Assembly (NCBI RefSeq): GCF_040954645.1
Contig: NC_092803.1
Coordinates: forward strand, 14,571,230 to 14,635,229
DNA: 64,000 nucleotides
Direction: 5' to 3'
Origin: Diabrotica undecimpunctata
Lineage: Eukaryota > Arthropoda > Insecta > Coleoptera > Chrysomelidae
Shown: one piece after another, positions 1 through 10,350 of the stretch
How positions within the stretch are numbered: the stretch's first letter is position 1
How the letters are laid out: each line of letters opens with the position of its first letter
The notes under the pieces: model-generated
Database searches by the model: none
What the model saw: the letters and a program-made list of their open reading frames with translations, nothing else
What the model was told of the DNA's origin: nothing
Position numbers and translations under genes: made by a program

Positions 1-240
1 TGCAAAATAAAGGGCTTAAGCTAACTTTATTAGAATCTATAGAAATTAACAAATTAAAAAACACAGACACAATTCTGAATGACCAACTTGAGACAAATAG
101 TTCTCCCCTCCTCAACCTATTTCGTTAAAGACTTTAAATTGTAAACACATCCAAGAATAGATCACTTGAGAAAGGCACTCTGCCGAAAAAGTTGTAGTGA
201 TAGAATATTATAATAGACAATTAAAGAGACATTAAAAACA
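1..240 (+). mobile_element. Penelope-like element, 3' end fragment
   Basis: The first 128 bases translate as the last part of a PLE protein (ESIEINKLKNTD, then NDQLE, LLNLF) ending at the TAA at 126-128. The same ending occurs on the minus strand at about 13370-13500, so the two are copies of one family. After the stop comes a short 3' UTR with the hairpin described at 161-201. The 5' part lies outside the window. The family assignment rests on the related copy, which carries a GIY-YIG domain. Confidence 0.7.
161..201 (+). ncRNA. Hammerhead-like PLE terminal motif (decayed)
   Basis: ATCAC (161-165) can pair with GTGAT (197-201). Between them are TTGAGAA (166-172), a GGC/GCC hairpin (174-176 with 182-184) and GAAA (185-188). 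The layout equals the better-kept copies at 8.2, 14.1, 24.2 and 24.6 kb. The short segment after GAAA is no longer self-complementary and the first box departs from CTGANGA, so activity is unlikely. Confidence 0.35.
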
Positions 241-342
241 CGGTCCATTTAAATTTTTATTATTTGTTTTCAGTCTTATAATCGCTAAAAAAATTATTAT
301 TTATTGTTGTCTTGTATATAACATTTTTTTTTCTTATTTCAG

Positions 343-595
343 ACAGCAATGGATTTTTTCTCGTCAAACTGCGCCTGTATGAAGGGACGTAAGCGACCCG
401 TGATCAACTATGAATATTCCGATAGTGATTCGAAATCCGTGTCCGATATCGAACTTCGGGCTTCTAGTGAACCGCCGGAAACGAACAAAAAACCGAAGCA
501 GAAAAACTGCTGGAAAATAAAACGGTGTATACCGAGAACGGTGCTCAGATGGTTCGGGCAAGACGAGGATATGAGTATGACGAAAATCGAGAAAA
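343..595 (+). CDS. Host gene exon with start codon; product unknown
   Basis: A pyrimidine tract ending in TTATTTCAG (AG at 341-342) precedes the exon. ATG is at 349, and GTAAGT begins at 596. The exon therefore encodes 82 codons plus one base and is spliced out in phase 1. The peptide starts MDFFSSNCACMKGRKRP. It then has an acidic, serine-rich stretch (YEYSDSDSKSVSD), a basic stretch (NKKPKQKNCWKIKRC) and CIPRTVLRWFG. GC content is clearly above that of the flanks, and the region is free of transposon similarity. The N-terminal cysteines could be lipid-modified, but that is speculation. I do not recognise the protein. The preceding and following exons are not visible. This is the best host coding signal in the window. 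Confidence 0.6.
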
Positions 596-601
596 GTAAG
601 T

Positions 602-1416
602 AGCAAATATAGTCTTTTTTTAATTTTATTGGAGTACACAAATATATTCCTACAAAAATAATAAGAAAGTGTCGTAGTTTACATGTATATTAAAACCACA
701 AGAAAACCTGACTGTAGATCTAGGATTTTTGTATCTGGAACAAGATACCAACAAAAATTATGTGTGCAAAACAACATTGCGAACTTAAATCGAACCATAA
801 ACCCACTAAACTAGTTACGTTGACATATGTATGCCAGCCCGTTGATCTACAGAGTAAGAATCTATCTAGTAATAAATTTTATAAAAATTTGCAAACGTAA
901 TATTCACGATTTTATTTCTAAACATTTAGTTTCTGTTGTTTCGATAAAAGACCACTCTTTGTTTAACGTGATTACATCAGTTATTATCAATTCCACTCAC
1001 AAACTTTAGTCGAGACTTTACATTAAAGGTGGATTATCTCAAACTTCTGCTGGCAGGGCGTCGTATTTTACATTATTTGAATGGGGAAACCTAGCCAGGG
1101 GATCAAGTAGCGCTTAGGTTCGTCTGCTACGGCGACACTTGAATACTAAACAACCCTCTACATTGAAACTTTGTTAGTGAGATATCACCTCAAAATAAAA
1201 ATTATTAATTTAGATTTTAATCAATTATGACTAATACGGAGCTTATAAATTTTCCAAATAATAGCCTGCTATATTGGCAGTGGCGCACACAGAATTTTCC
1301 TAGTGGGAGGTTGGTTGGAGACCGAAATTTTTTTATGCTCCCTCCATTTTGAGTCCTTAAATTTGGGTTCTAGTTTAATTTGTATTACTAAAGATAGCAG
1401 TGCCAAAGATTCAGGT
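602..1416. other. Putative intron or intergenic sequence, no gene seen
   Basis: AT-rich sequence follows the exon donor site at 596. It holds only short chance reading frames. Bases 1020-1330 are somewhat richer in GC but match nothing I recognise. Confidence 0.4.
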
Positions 1417-1950
1417 ATCCTGCCTACCAACTAAAACTACCCTCTCTTACTTGTAAACAATCGACTGTCGCACGTACCGTACCCCGAAAGTGGGATGGTC
1501 GCTTTAAGACTGTTCTGAGGTTCGTCTGGTTGGTGTTTTTCTTCTTCTTCTTTCTTTTTAATTACTGTTTGAGTGTAATTGTGAACACTTTTCCATCTCT
1601 CGTTACTTCCCGTCATGTTCACGATCATCTTTCTCACAGTCACGGGGTTCATACCTATTTCTATATACATTATGTTTCTCTCCACTGTACATCTATTACA
1701 CTCCAGTATTGTGTGAATAACAGTGTCGGAATATTCGCAGTATAGACATTTATCTGTATCTGTCTTTCTGAACCTATAAGGATACGCCCTAAAACAGACA
1801 ATCTTTTTTTTGGAATGAGATAAAAAGATTCGAAATCGAATAGGGAAGGTGTCCCTAGTACTGTTGGATTCAACCTGAAGGCAGGACAACACAAGAGCGG
1901 CACAGAGTTGACACGAAATCCGGGCCACCATCGTGCGCCCCTGTCAGGTC
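1417..1950 (-). pseudogene. LINE C-terminal end (R1/jockey-like) with CCHC zinc motif
   Basis: The minus-strand reading frame at 1437-1931 contains KCLYCEYSDTVIHTILEC, the C-x2-C-x7-H-x4-C finger that follows the reverse transcriptase in R1- and jockey-type LINEs. A charged tail follows. The segment is 5' truncated and lacks the polymerase. Its 3' end carries a short sequence (CCTACCAACTAAAA) that is repeated at about 1952, where a second LINE end begins. The two ends probably come from related elements. The clade is inferred from the finger alone. Confidence 0.6.
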
Positions 1951-2240
1951 GCCTACCAACTAAAACCATCTCCTCTTCGACGCTGAATATCCCCGGATAA
2001 GTTCATTAGAGAACGAAACATGGAGACATCCTACGCAGTCTGAAAGGGTGTTCTTGTAGAAGGTCTTAGGGCTTGTCCTACGATGTATACCTAATAACGG
2101 CATACACCTAGGGGAGGATATGGTTAATTTCCGGAAGGAAAATGGGAAAGGGGTTAGGAAAACTGATGTTACTATAGAATGAAGAAGAAGAGGAAGATGA
2201 AACAGAGAGAAAAGTCTACACATTTAGTGTCTTTGGTTAC
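1951..2240 (-). mobile_element. Second LINE 3' end, related to the one at 1.4 kb
   Basis: The sequence shares the CCTACCAACTAAAAC segment with the neighbouring LINE end and continues on the minus strand into degraded coding sequence (SVEEEMVLVGRRPD in one frame). No intact domain is visible. I read it as a 5'-truncated insertion next to, or into, the first one. Confidence 0.4.
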
Positions 2241-2599
2241 CTGTCGATATGGAAGCTGGTTCCTATCGGAACAAGATTAGGACAGATTAGTTTTTCACTG
2301 TAGTTTTCGTTCTAAAGGAGTTCTTGTCGCTGAGTACCAAGCATGGGGGGAAAGTGCATTACAAGTTGTGTGGGGTAAATATGCGCAAGTAATTTTTTTA
2401 CTATTGTTGTCTATTTAATTATTATTCTAATATGTGTGACGTATATATCCGGTGTAGCTGCTCTGGGTATATTAACTCAAACAGAATTAAGAAAAAAGGT
2501 TGTTTATAGGTAACAGGTGTATCTCCTATAGGTATATTCAAAGCAGAAAAAAGTGAGATAAAGATAAACTTATTTATAGGTATCCCCTTGTGTGGTGCG

Positions 2600-3200
2600 A
2601 GAAAAATCTCTGTCACCCGGCTTGTTCACCCCTTTCAAGTATGATCTTTGTTTTCATGATCTCCGTTATGTGGTCTATTATGATTTTGAAGTTCTGTTTG
2701 TTGATCATAGCTATCTGTATAATATTGTTGGGCGTTGTCAACCCTATCCTGTTACGAAGCCTATTTTGTTCGGGGACGAAAACATTACACCAGAAGATGC
2801 AATGCTCAGAGTCGTCCCTTTCACCGCATGTAGAGCATATGTCATTGTTGGTTTTCTTGATATCGTATGTGTAAGACCTAAAAGATCCACGTCCGGTCAG
2901 AAATTGTATAAAATAATAATTCACTCGTTTAAACTTACAGCTGTACCAAGCGACCACACCATGGATTAGCATTTTGGTCCATTGAGCTTTTGTAGTCTGT
3001 GCCTCCCATTCCCTCTGCCATTCTGCTAGTAGTTGCTCTCTCACAGTCGCTCTTACCTGGGGTAACTGACCGTTCCGGTTATCATATAACATCTGCCGTT
3101 CTTTGGCTAAGAGGTGAATGGGGAGCGTACCAGCGATTGTCTATAGGGAAGGGTAAAAGTGGTTCGGTACGCATGAGATTGCAAATTTGTATATTTACTA
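2600..3200 (-). pseudogene. LINE C-terminal domain, R1/jockey-like
   Basis: On the minus strand the frame at 2613-3092 reads ...FIQFLTGRGSFRSYTYDI, then CSTCGERDDSEHCIFWC, a finger of C-x2-C-x7-H-x4-C type. Upstream is a helix-rich region with VREQLLAEWQREWEAQT. This order matches the region after the reverse transcriptase of R1-like LINEs. The polymerase itself is missing. The sequence of the finger differs enough from the 1.4-kb copy that this is a different family. Confidence 0.65.
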
Positions 3201-3209
3201 ATCTATAAA

Positions 3210-3749
3210 ACTGTTAGAGTTAATTTTTAGAAAAAATATTGCTTCGGTATTTCAAAATTGATATTATAATTAGGACGTTCTTAATAATTTTATTCCCCTT
3301 AGTATATTCTAATGAAGGGTAAATTTATGATCCCCCTGCAAACATTCGGTTAAGAGATAACCGCGCGGAGGTGGATAACATTCTCTCATATGTGAATATT
3401 ACTTCACATTTTGAACTCGATTCACAAAATAGGGGCCTTTCTCGTAACTCATCATGGGGACTGGTCGATATTTGAAAATTTTCTGGAGGAATCCATGTAG
3501 AAACGAGGAATAAGACGAGACGGATGCTTTGAATATTTTACATTTTGCGATTTGGGAGAAATGTTCCGTAGATTAATTTATAACGTTTTGGGTAAATAGA
3601 TTAAGGTAAAGGTATTTAAGTATTTAATAGGAGTAGATACAAAATTTAGTATTAGACACAGTAATTCATTGAAACTGGGAGGAAGTATACTAGTTATTAT
3701 TTAGTTTTAAGTATTTTTCGTCGCATTCAGATCTATTGAATTACAATAA
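3210..3749. other. No gene recognised
   Basis: AT-rich DNA without a convincing reading frame, TIR or tandem repeat. Confidence 0.3.
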
Positions 3750-3751
3750 TA

Positions 3752-4516
3752 CACTTCTCCAAGAAATTAACGCACCACTTCAATAAATCAATTTTATTTC
3801 TAAACAGGCAAAAAATAAAAAATAAAACTTCACCAGATTTATTCTACATTTTATTAGTAATTATAACAATTTGTCTAATCATCAGAAAATGTTGAAGTAC
3901 AGGAGAAAAAAAAATAAAACGGAAGATTTTAAAAAATAATGATAAAGAAAAGTAAACTAAAATATGAAAAAAGTCTTAATAACGAGTGTTTCCACCTCTA
4001 CTACTTATAACAGCCTCACATCGTTGGCCCATACTTAAAATTAATTGCCGTATTTCATTTTGGTCTAGTTCTCTCCAAATCTGGATCAGTCCTATCCCTA
4101 TACTTCCTGTAAGTTGTTTGGTTGGATCGGTGTCGCTCTTAATCGCCTACCAAGGATATGCCAGAGATTTTCAATCGGATTTAAATCCGGACTATGTGCT
4201 GGCCATTCCATAGTGTTAATTTCTACCTCTTCTAGATAATTTCTGACGATCTGTGCAGCGTGAGGTCTGGCATTATCTTGCATTAGTAAGAAATTTTCAC
4301 CGATATAAGGAGCGAATGGTACTACATGTTGCCCCAGGATCTCCAATATGTACCTTTCAGCTGTAACAGTTCGATTTTGTATGACCACTAGGTCCGTACG
4401 TGCGGACAAAGAAATACCACCCCACACCATATATAAACATTACAATGGAAATTTTTATTAACGCTAATAAAATATTTTAATATTTCAAAGTGGTGGGTTA
4501 ATTTCTTGGAGAAGTG
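3752..4516 (-). mobile_element. Tc1-like DNA transposon, internally deleted
   Basis: The ends are inverted repeats of about 30 bp beginning CACTTCTCCAAGAAATTAAC (left) with its complement ending at 4516. TA dinucleotides lie outside both ends (3750-3751 and 4517-4518), the target duplication of the Tc1/mariner group. At 765 bp it is about half the usual length, because the N-terminal part of the transposase is gone. The remaining coding part lies on the minus strand. Confidence 0.9.
3976..4430 (-). pseudogene. Tc1-like transposase, C-terminal catalytic part
   Basis: The enzyme would cut and rejoin transposon ends by DDE chemistry. Visible motifs are MVWGGIS, then LLMQDNARPHAAQ with the second catalytic Asp, and WPAHSPDLNPIENLW with the third acidic residue, in D34E spacing typical of Tc1. 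Near 4098-4120 the frame shifts. The C-terminus then resumes (NEIRQLILSMGQRCEAV) and ends at the TAA at 3976. The DNA-binding N-terminus and the first Asp are missing, so the copy cannot be active. Confidence 0.85.
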
Positions 4517-4640
4517 TATATGTAATAGAAAATAATTTTATTAATACGCACAACATGCTATTAATACCTAGGGTATTTTTATAAAATACAATCATACGAT
4601 TAATTAATTACCATTATTTTAAACAAAACTCAAACTTAGT

Positions 4641-5231
4641 ATTCGCTCCGTGCGTGACCATGGTAGGGGTACCTTGAAACGATGCCAGCGTGCGTAGCGG
4701 CGAAATATGACAAAATTGGACACTATCTTTTTACGCATAAATTTTATCAAAAATGTGTGCAAATACATGTTGCGTATTTTTGGTTGTGCTAATAATAGCA
4801 AAAATAGTAAGTGTAGTTTTTATAGGTTCCCAAAGATTACATAAATTAGAGAAAAGAAAAAGATGGATCTGTGCTATTAATATGAAAAAGGAAATATCAC
4901 GTAACCTCATTTTTATGCAATTGAAATATTTAAATAATTTACCTTAAATGATATTTTATAAGGCTTCAAGCTAACTGCATTGTGCCTGATGACTTTAGCT
5001 TTTATATCATAACTTTTACTATTACTGTCCAGTTTTTAATACTACATTTATTTCGTACATAAACTGAAAAAATACAATTAAAAAGTTAATTATTAATAAA
5101 TGTCAATTTCGCCTGTATTTAACAATGTCAAACATATGTCATTAATGTCATATGTTTAACCTGAAAATTGGTAGGTTAAAAACTGTCAGATGAAGGCGGT
5201 AGGTGTTGCGTCAGTCACGCACGGAGCGAAT
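4641..5231 (+). mobile_element. Small TIR element with THAP-domain relic
   Basis: Perfect 18-bp inverted repeats (ATTCGCTCCGTGCGTGAC at 4641-4658 and its complement at 5214-5231) enclose 591 bp. Inside, the plus strand near 4768-4846 reads FGCANNSKNSKCSFYRFPK, then after a frameshift KRKRWICAIN. This is the start of a THAP zinc finger, as found in P-element-type transposases. The catalytic part is absent, so this is a deletion derivative. A TA could be the target duplication, but I found no 8-bp duplication as expected for P elements. Confidence 0.6.
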
Positions 5232-5345
5232 ATACAACGGTCTTAACTGCTCTGGAGGACCTGATGAACAATGCTTCTCCATTCACTTCTGTTGTGTAAT
5301 TTACTTTTCCAGTCCCTCACCTTCACGTGCATAAGGTCTTTCTTC
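5232..5345 (-). pseudogene. Short LINE C-terminal scrap
   Basis: The minus strand reads KDLMHVKVRDWKSKLHNRS, then EWRSIVHQVL. This resembles the tail after the reverse transcriptase in several insect LINEs. It is too short to assign to a clade. Confidence 0.3.
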
Positions 5346-5559
5346 TGTTTATTAACAGGTTAAGTGCCATGAGAGGCCAACACGGACTCACACATAAAAG
5401 TTATATACGGGCCGCGTGATCTAGCAGGAAGTAACAATTGCGTAATTATATTTTTTTGTTATATATTCAGAGTAAGAACACATTTTAGGCAACATAAGCT
5501 TTATTTTCATAAAACAAAACGTAATAACATTAAATCAAAATTGTATCCAAAGTACTAAT

Positions 5560-5910
5560 TTAATTTTTTGTCACGGAATGTATAACAAAAAACAGCCAAG
5601 GCAATAGAATTTTTTACAGCCATCACATGACAATGAGGTGTTGGTTCAAGTTGATTGCTTTTCTCTGTGCTACTTGCCTTCTTTCCTCTTCTACCATTTC
5701 TGCGTAACACGTTGTAGATCGTCGTCTACCTGCACGACCAACATCGCTGAGTTTGTGACTATTTTCCATAATGACTTGTGTGATAATAAAATCTCCTAAT
5801 AGACCCCGAATTACCTCTTCCTCGAATTTGGTAATTGTCATGCTTTCATTGGCAATGCTTTGATGCGCGACATAGGCATTTATAAGTGCTTTGCCAGTCG
5901 AGAGCTCTAT
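5560..5910 (-). pseudogene. piggyBac-like transposase C-terminus
   Basis: On the minus strand the sequence reads KALINAYVAHQS, then MTITKFEEEVIRGLLGDF, as in the end of the piggyBac catalytic domain. Next comes RRRSTTCYAEMVEEERRQVA. After a frameshift near 5635 it reads CDGCKKFYCLGC. The paired cysteines match the C-terminal zinc-binding domain of piggyBac-like transposases. The rest of the gene is not found next to it. Confidence 0.55.
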
Positions 5911-7354
5911 CGATAATTTTCTGTATCATGTTATTCCTTTTTCTTCTTTAAGTTCCATCTTCTATCGAAGGTTGGAAATCATCATGGCTATGCGGACTCT
6001 GTTGACTGCGGCTCTAAAAAGTTCTGCACTACTGCATTCAAACCCTTAAGTTTTTGAGCCAGGATATTCTTCGTCTTCCCACATTTCGCTTTCCTCAAAT
6101 TTTGCCTTGCATAAGTTATTCCTTTACGTTGTAGCATTTCAAATCACCTTGTAAAAGTTAAAACACCGAAATATTATTTCAATCCTTTTGCGTCGCCGAG
6201 AATTAATAATTAGCACATTTTAAAGTTTGTTTATATATCACAGATGCATGTTTCTTCGGTATTTTTTGATCGAGAGCCACTTTAGGATATTATGCGCGTC
6301 AAATAAATAGGAATTTATCCGTATAGGTTAAGTTTATACCAAGTTGAACGAATGATTTTTAAAAATTACTCACTCTCAGTAAGGCCGGCCGCTGTTAAAG
6401 GCGTTTAGTTTTATTGGAGTCCGAATTTTTCTTGAAATTCGTAATTTTTTCGTTTTTCGTCTTTTATCATAGGAAAATGTGTAGTATTGTGGCAGTTAAT
6501 TGTGCAGTAAGTGGAGTTAAGCAGGTTTGGAAGAGATTTTGTTGAGAACAGATGGCGGTGTGTTTAGTCGGAAAAGAAGCCGGCAAATTTATTGACAAAA
6601 GTCAAGTATACTCAATGTAATGTGTCAATTTTGAAAGAGTAATCATTACTTTTTATTTTTATGTCGTCTATCATCTGAGATATGTGTAAAACGGCGTTTA
6701 CAACAACTTTGAAAGATACCCACAGGTGTTCCAGTTTTTAAGAAAGCCAAGTTTCAAAGTTTGCGTCCAGTGCCCAACTTCCAACCTCATTTTGTTTGTC
6801 TTAAGCTATTTGATACTATCTTTGCAGTTTGGAGATGCATTTATTTGTGTTTGCATTGTAAGTCCAGTTCAACCCCAGAAATTTATAAAGGAGAAGAAAT
6901 AACATTCTAGTGTCATAAGGTACCGTTTTATTGTAAATTTTTTTCATGTAGAAATAAACAATTTTTATTTGTAACATTATAACATTTGTAAATTGTAACC
7001 ACATAAATTTTAATCTGCTTTCAAAAGTGTAAAGCCTATTTTTCACTTCTAATTTTTTCCGTTAAAATTTGACGCCCAACGTGGCTGGTATGTTTTAAAT
7101 CAGATAGATTCCTATTTCCCTAAACCATTTTGTTTATTTCTTTTAAACAAGTTCTTAACCCCTTTTTGTGTTTTTTTCTTTCATCCAGCAGGAAGATTCT
7201 TCTAAGCGGTGTCCATTTTAAATAGCTTGAGAACCTTCTTGTATTTTGTTTGTCCAGGAGACTTATGTAAGTACCCCCTTTGCTTTACTTTTTGGTAGTT
7301 ACGTTGTTATTTGATCTGATATATCAATAAAGCTTTTATATTTATTATATTCGA
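5911..7354. other. No gene recognised
   Basis: About 1.4 kb of AT-rich sequence with no frame resembling a known family and no terminal repeats. The short frame at 6816-7046 on the minus strand has a composition typical of chance AT-rich ORFs. Confidence 0.3.
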
Positions 7355-7367
7355 TAATATTCTTTGG
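7355..7367. repeat. 13-bp target duplication, left copy
   Basis: TAATATTCTTTGG occurs here and again at 8342-8354, on either side of the PLE copy between them. Confidence 0.8.
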
Positions 7368-8341
7368 AATCATGAATGTGTTGCTTGTGTGAGTCCATTT
7401 CAAAAGGTAAAAGAAATAATAAATTAGACTTACTCACAATCAATTTAATTTAACTAATCAGACGACCGGTTTCGCTTTCTACAATATGCAAAGCATTAGC
7501 TTATGTGTGTGCTTAGGGTGTGCAATTATATCAGCTTGTAATTATCAAATTTCTTTGATAAAGTTATGTTGCAATATGTGGCAAATGGTTGTAAAGTCCA
7601 ATATATAAAGTTAAAAATTAAAATTGAGACACTCTAAGACACACAGAAAACACTTAAAAAAAACGGGGGGACGAAACAGACATTAAATTTAAAAAAGGGG
7701 AGGATTTTCTCCTTTCCTCCTCGTTTTTTTTTGTAAGTGTTTTCTGTGTGTTTTCTGTGTGTCTTAAAGTGTCGCAATTTTAATTTTTAACTGTATATAT
7801 TAGACTTTACAACCATTTACCACATATTGCAACATAACTTTATCAAAGAAATTTGATAATTACAAGCTGATATAATTGCACACCCACACAATTTGTACAT
7901 CTATTCTTATTCATTGTCTCACAACTGTCACCTTCCAAAACAAAAATAAAAATCTCAATAAATAACACACATTTCATAAATATATCTCCAGAATAAATAT
8001 AAATAACTTTAAAGAACTTAATGGTATAGAACATTACTTTCATCAAACAAACAATTACATTTACCTATCTCTACTTCATTGGATAAAATCTGTCTCCTCA
8101 AGAACTTCCCCGTTTACTGTTAAACAATTACAATAGTTGACTTGAGTTTTCCAATCAACAATACAAGATAGTTTGAACCATGTTTTTTCAACCATCAATT
8201 AATAGAGTACCGGCATCATTTATTTAACTTTGTATCGTGACCTGAAGATGCTTTGCATATTGTAGAAAGCGAAACCGGTCGTCTGATTAGATAAATTAAA
8301 TTGATTGTGAGTAAGTCTAATTTATTATTTCTTTTAACTTT
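7368..8341 (+). mobile_element. Short non-coding PLE, copy 1 (spliced form)
   Basis: The unit begins AATCATGAAT and ends in ...TTTCTTTTAACTTT, flanked by the 13-bp duplication TAATATTCTTTGG. It is a large imperfect palindrome: bases 7500-7670 pair with about 7730-7895, and 7400-7497 pair with about 8250-8340. The left arm lacks roughly 350 bp that the right arm keeps. A second copy lies at 29855-30558. At 8216/8217 this copy is seamless, where copy 2 has a 222-bp intron, so it was made from spliced RNA. There is no coding capacity. The family is inferred from the end structure, the hairpin and the inverted-arm layout. Confidence 0.75.
8239..8283 (+). ncRNA. Hammerhead-like ribozyme candidate in PLE
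   Basis: GAC (8239-8241) pairs with GTC (8281-8283). CTGAAGA (8242-8248) is followed by one extra T, then a hairpin of GCTTT (8250-8254) with AAAGC (8266-8270). GAAA ends at 8274, ACCGGT (8274-8279) is self-complementary, and the cleavage-site C would be 8280. This equals the CUGANGA / stem II / GAAA / stem III / NUH order of type I hammerheads. The extra base before stem II is not canonical. Confidence 0.5.
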
Positions 8342-8354
8342 TAATATTCTTTGG
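8342..8354. repeat. 13-bp target duplication, right copy
   Basis: TAATATTCTTTGG, identical to 7355-7367. Confidence 0.8.
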
Positions 8355-8915
8355 CTTTACAACATCACCGCGTGCCTTCTGCATTGTCATTATTTTGTCA
8401 GCGAATTTGGTACTAATCATCAGCAATAATAGATATTACAGATAGTGCATATTTATTTAATTTTTATTTGATGGTTAATAAGATTAATTCAAATCAAACT
8501 AAATAAGTAACCTATCATATTTACACCCATAACAAAATAAAAATGAATCCTTATTGGAGTGTTCTTCCTGACAATACCCTTTCTAATTGCCACGGAACTT
8601 CTCCTTGGGGTGATACAAAATAATCTGTCATGGTATTTCGTGACTTAATATTTATCCATCTTGCCTTGCTGACTGATAAACGTCTAACTGACTGTAGTGG
8701 TTCATTAATCTCTTTCTGCACATTTTCTTCATCTCCACAATCTACATACTCGGGAGATCAATAATAAGTTATATCGGTTGTTCCTTTAGTTTTGAGCATG
8801 CAATAATTATGGAGAACCACACATGCTTTTACATCATCAATAATTGTTTGCTTGAGAATTCGCCATCTGGCAACTAAAATTCCAAACGTGTTTTCAATAG
8901 TTCTGCAGGCCCTCT

Positions 8916-9348
8916 TCCTCCTCCTAAGTGCCTTCTCTGTTGAGGTTGGCGATCAATATGGCAAATTTCTCTCTGTTCTGGGCTTGATGAATTAATTCAT
9001 TTCCTCTTGTGTGGGTCCAATCTCTGATGTTTTGTAGCCAAGATTTTTTCTTCCGTCCCATTCCTCTTTTACCTTCAATCTTGCCTTCTAATATTATCTC
9101 TAGCTGCTCAAATTCCCTATTGCACATTATGTGTCCTAGATATGACGTCTTTCTAATTTTGATAGTGTTGACCAGATGAGGGCGTGTGTTCATTGCTCTC
9201 AGTACTTCTTCATTCGTAGTTCTGCTGATCCAGCTTATTCTTAGCATTCGGCGGTACATCCACATTTCAAATGAATTTAATTTGTTGACGTCATACTGTT
9301 TTAATGTCCAGGTCTCACAGCCATATAGAAATAGAGACCACACATAAC
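8916..9348 (-). mobile_element. 5'-truncated LINE inserted in the Harbinger gene
   Basis: Minus-strand frame 8924-9343 carries the C-terminal region of a LINE polyprotein: FLYGCETWTLKQYDVNKL, MYRRMLRISW, TNEEVLRAM, YLGHIM, GKRGMGRKKKSWLQNI. It ends in a purine-rich GAGGAGGAAGAG tail. The interrupted Harbinger sequence is continuous across it (FNYRLS before, CRTIENTFG after), which fixes both edges to within a few bases. No polymerase domain remains. Confidence 0.8.
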
Positions 9349-9955
9349 ACTTTAGTGTTCGAAAGTCTATAATTAAAAATCTGTTGTTTCAGTGTCAAGT
9401 TGTTATTTGCATACGGACGTATTATGTATTCTTTAAGGGGGAATGTTTCACAAGCAACGAACACATAGGGAAATTTAATATCAATTTATTATAAATTTAA
9501 TAAATTTAATAGGGAATTTCAAAAGGCAAAGGCACGTTTAATGTTTTGGATTTAAGACGCTTACCAAACAGACGATGTTTAAAAATACCCCCATCACTTT
9601 GGGATCCATAGGATCCAATATCTACCAAAGTAAACACATGCTTAGCATCACAAGCTGCAATAAACACGATACTAAAAGTTTTCTTATACATTAAAGAAAA
9701 GAGAGTTAGTTTTTGGAGGAGCTTGTATGTTTATGTGTTTGCCGTCTAAGGCGCCTATGCAATTGGGAAAATTCCAGAGATCAAAAAAGCTCTTGGCAAT
9801 ATGCTTCAATTTTTTTTAGAAGGACATCTTAGATAGTTTGAAAAAAGTGCCTCCTATATTGCATTACAAGTTTCATAGATGATTTTGTGAACTGTTATTA
9901 AGCCCATTTGATAATACCATGTCGAACTTTACATGCTTTCCCCTGTGATAGGTAT

Positions 9956-10024
9956 CTGTTGAGGAAAGTGTTTTGTTTGAATAATTTTGAGATATTTATC
10001 TAACAGATAAGATAAATTACTTAC
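9956..10024 (-). other. Intron of the Harbinger transposase gene
   Basis: Donor GTAAGTAATT starts at the complement of 10024. The acceptor TTTCCTCAACAG ends at the complement of 9956. Removing 69 bases joins LPITLQ to YLSQGK in frame. Confidence 0.65.
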
Positions 10025-10350
10025 TGCAATGTTATGGGAAGCCTTTCTTTTTCTGATATTCTGTCTTTTATTCTTCTCTTGGAATTTTTACTTTTTACAA
10101 GACCTAATAACTCATTAAATACTGGAACAATCATTCGTGTATACTTGAAAAATTGCTTTGCATCTGCTGTCTTCATCTTTAAAAAAATGATAGGCATTCT
10201 CTATTTTTCGTTACGATTTATGGGTCTTGTTTTATAACGTCTTGGTCGCCTAATTATTGTCCTTCGAGTTTTTTCCAATGCCACTGCATACAACAGCAAT
10301 CCTACAGCACCAAAGAGCATACATTCGTGTATTTCATAATCCATTGTAAC

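Larger units (their letters stand above)
8551..10344 (-). pseudogene. PIF/Harbinger transposase with intron, split by a LINE
   Basis: The gene starts at the ATG complementary to 10342-10344 (MDYEIHECMLFGA). Exon 1 ends LPITLQ. A 69-bp intron (9956-10024, GTAAGT to CAACAG) keeps the frame into YLSQGKACKVRHGIIKW. Next are [15 protein letters not shown] with the first catalytic Asp (near 9735-9746), CDAKHVFTLVDIGSYGSQSD with the second, and FPYVFVACETFPLKE. A LINE (8916-9348) splits the gene after FNYRLS. The frame resumes at CRTIENTFGILVARWRI, with the catalytic Glu, and ends at the TAA at 8551. Damage includes stops in exon 1 and after KWA, a frameshift near 9690 and a TGA near 8760. The MADF-type partner gene of Harbinger elements was not found. 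Confidence 0.85.

Noticed and set aside
6816..7046. 76-codon minus-strand frame
   Set aside because: AT-driven composition (Lys, Asn, Phe, Tyr), no motif and no conservation evidence.
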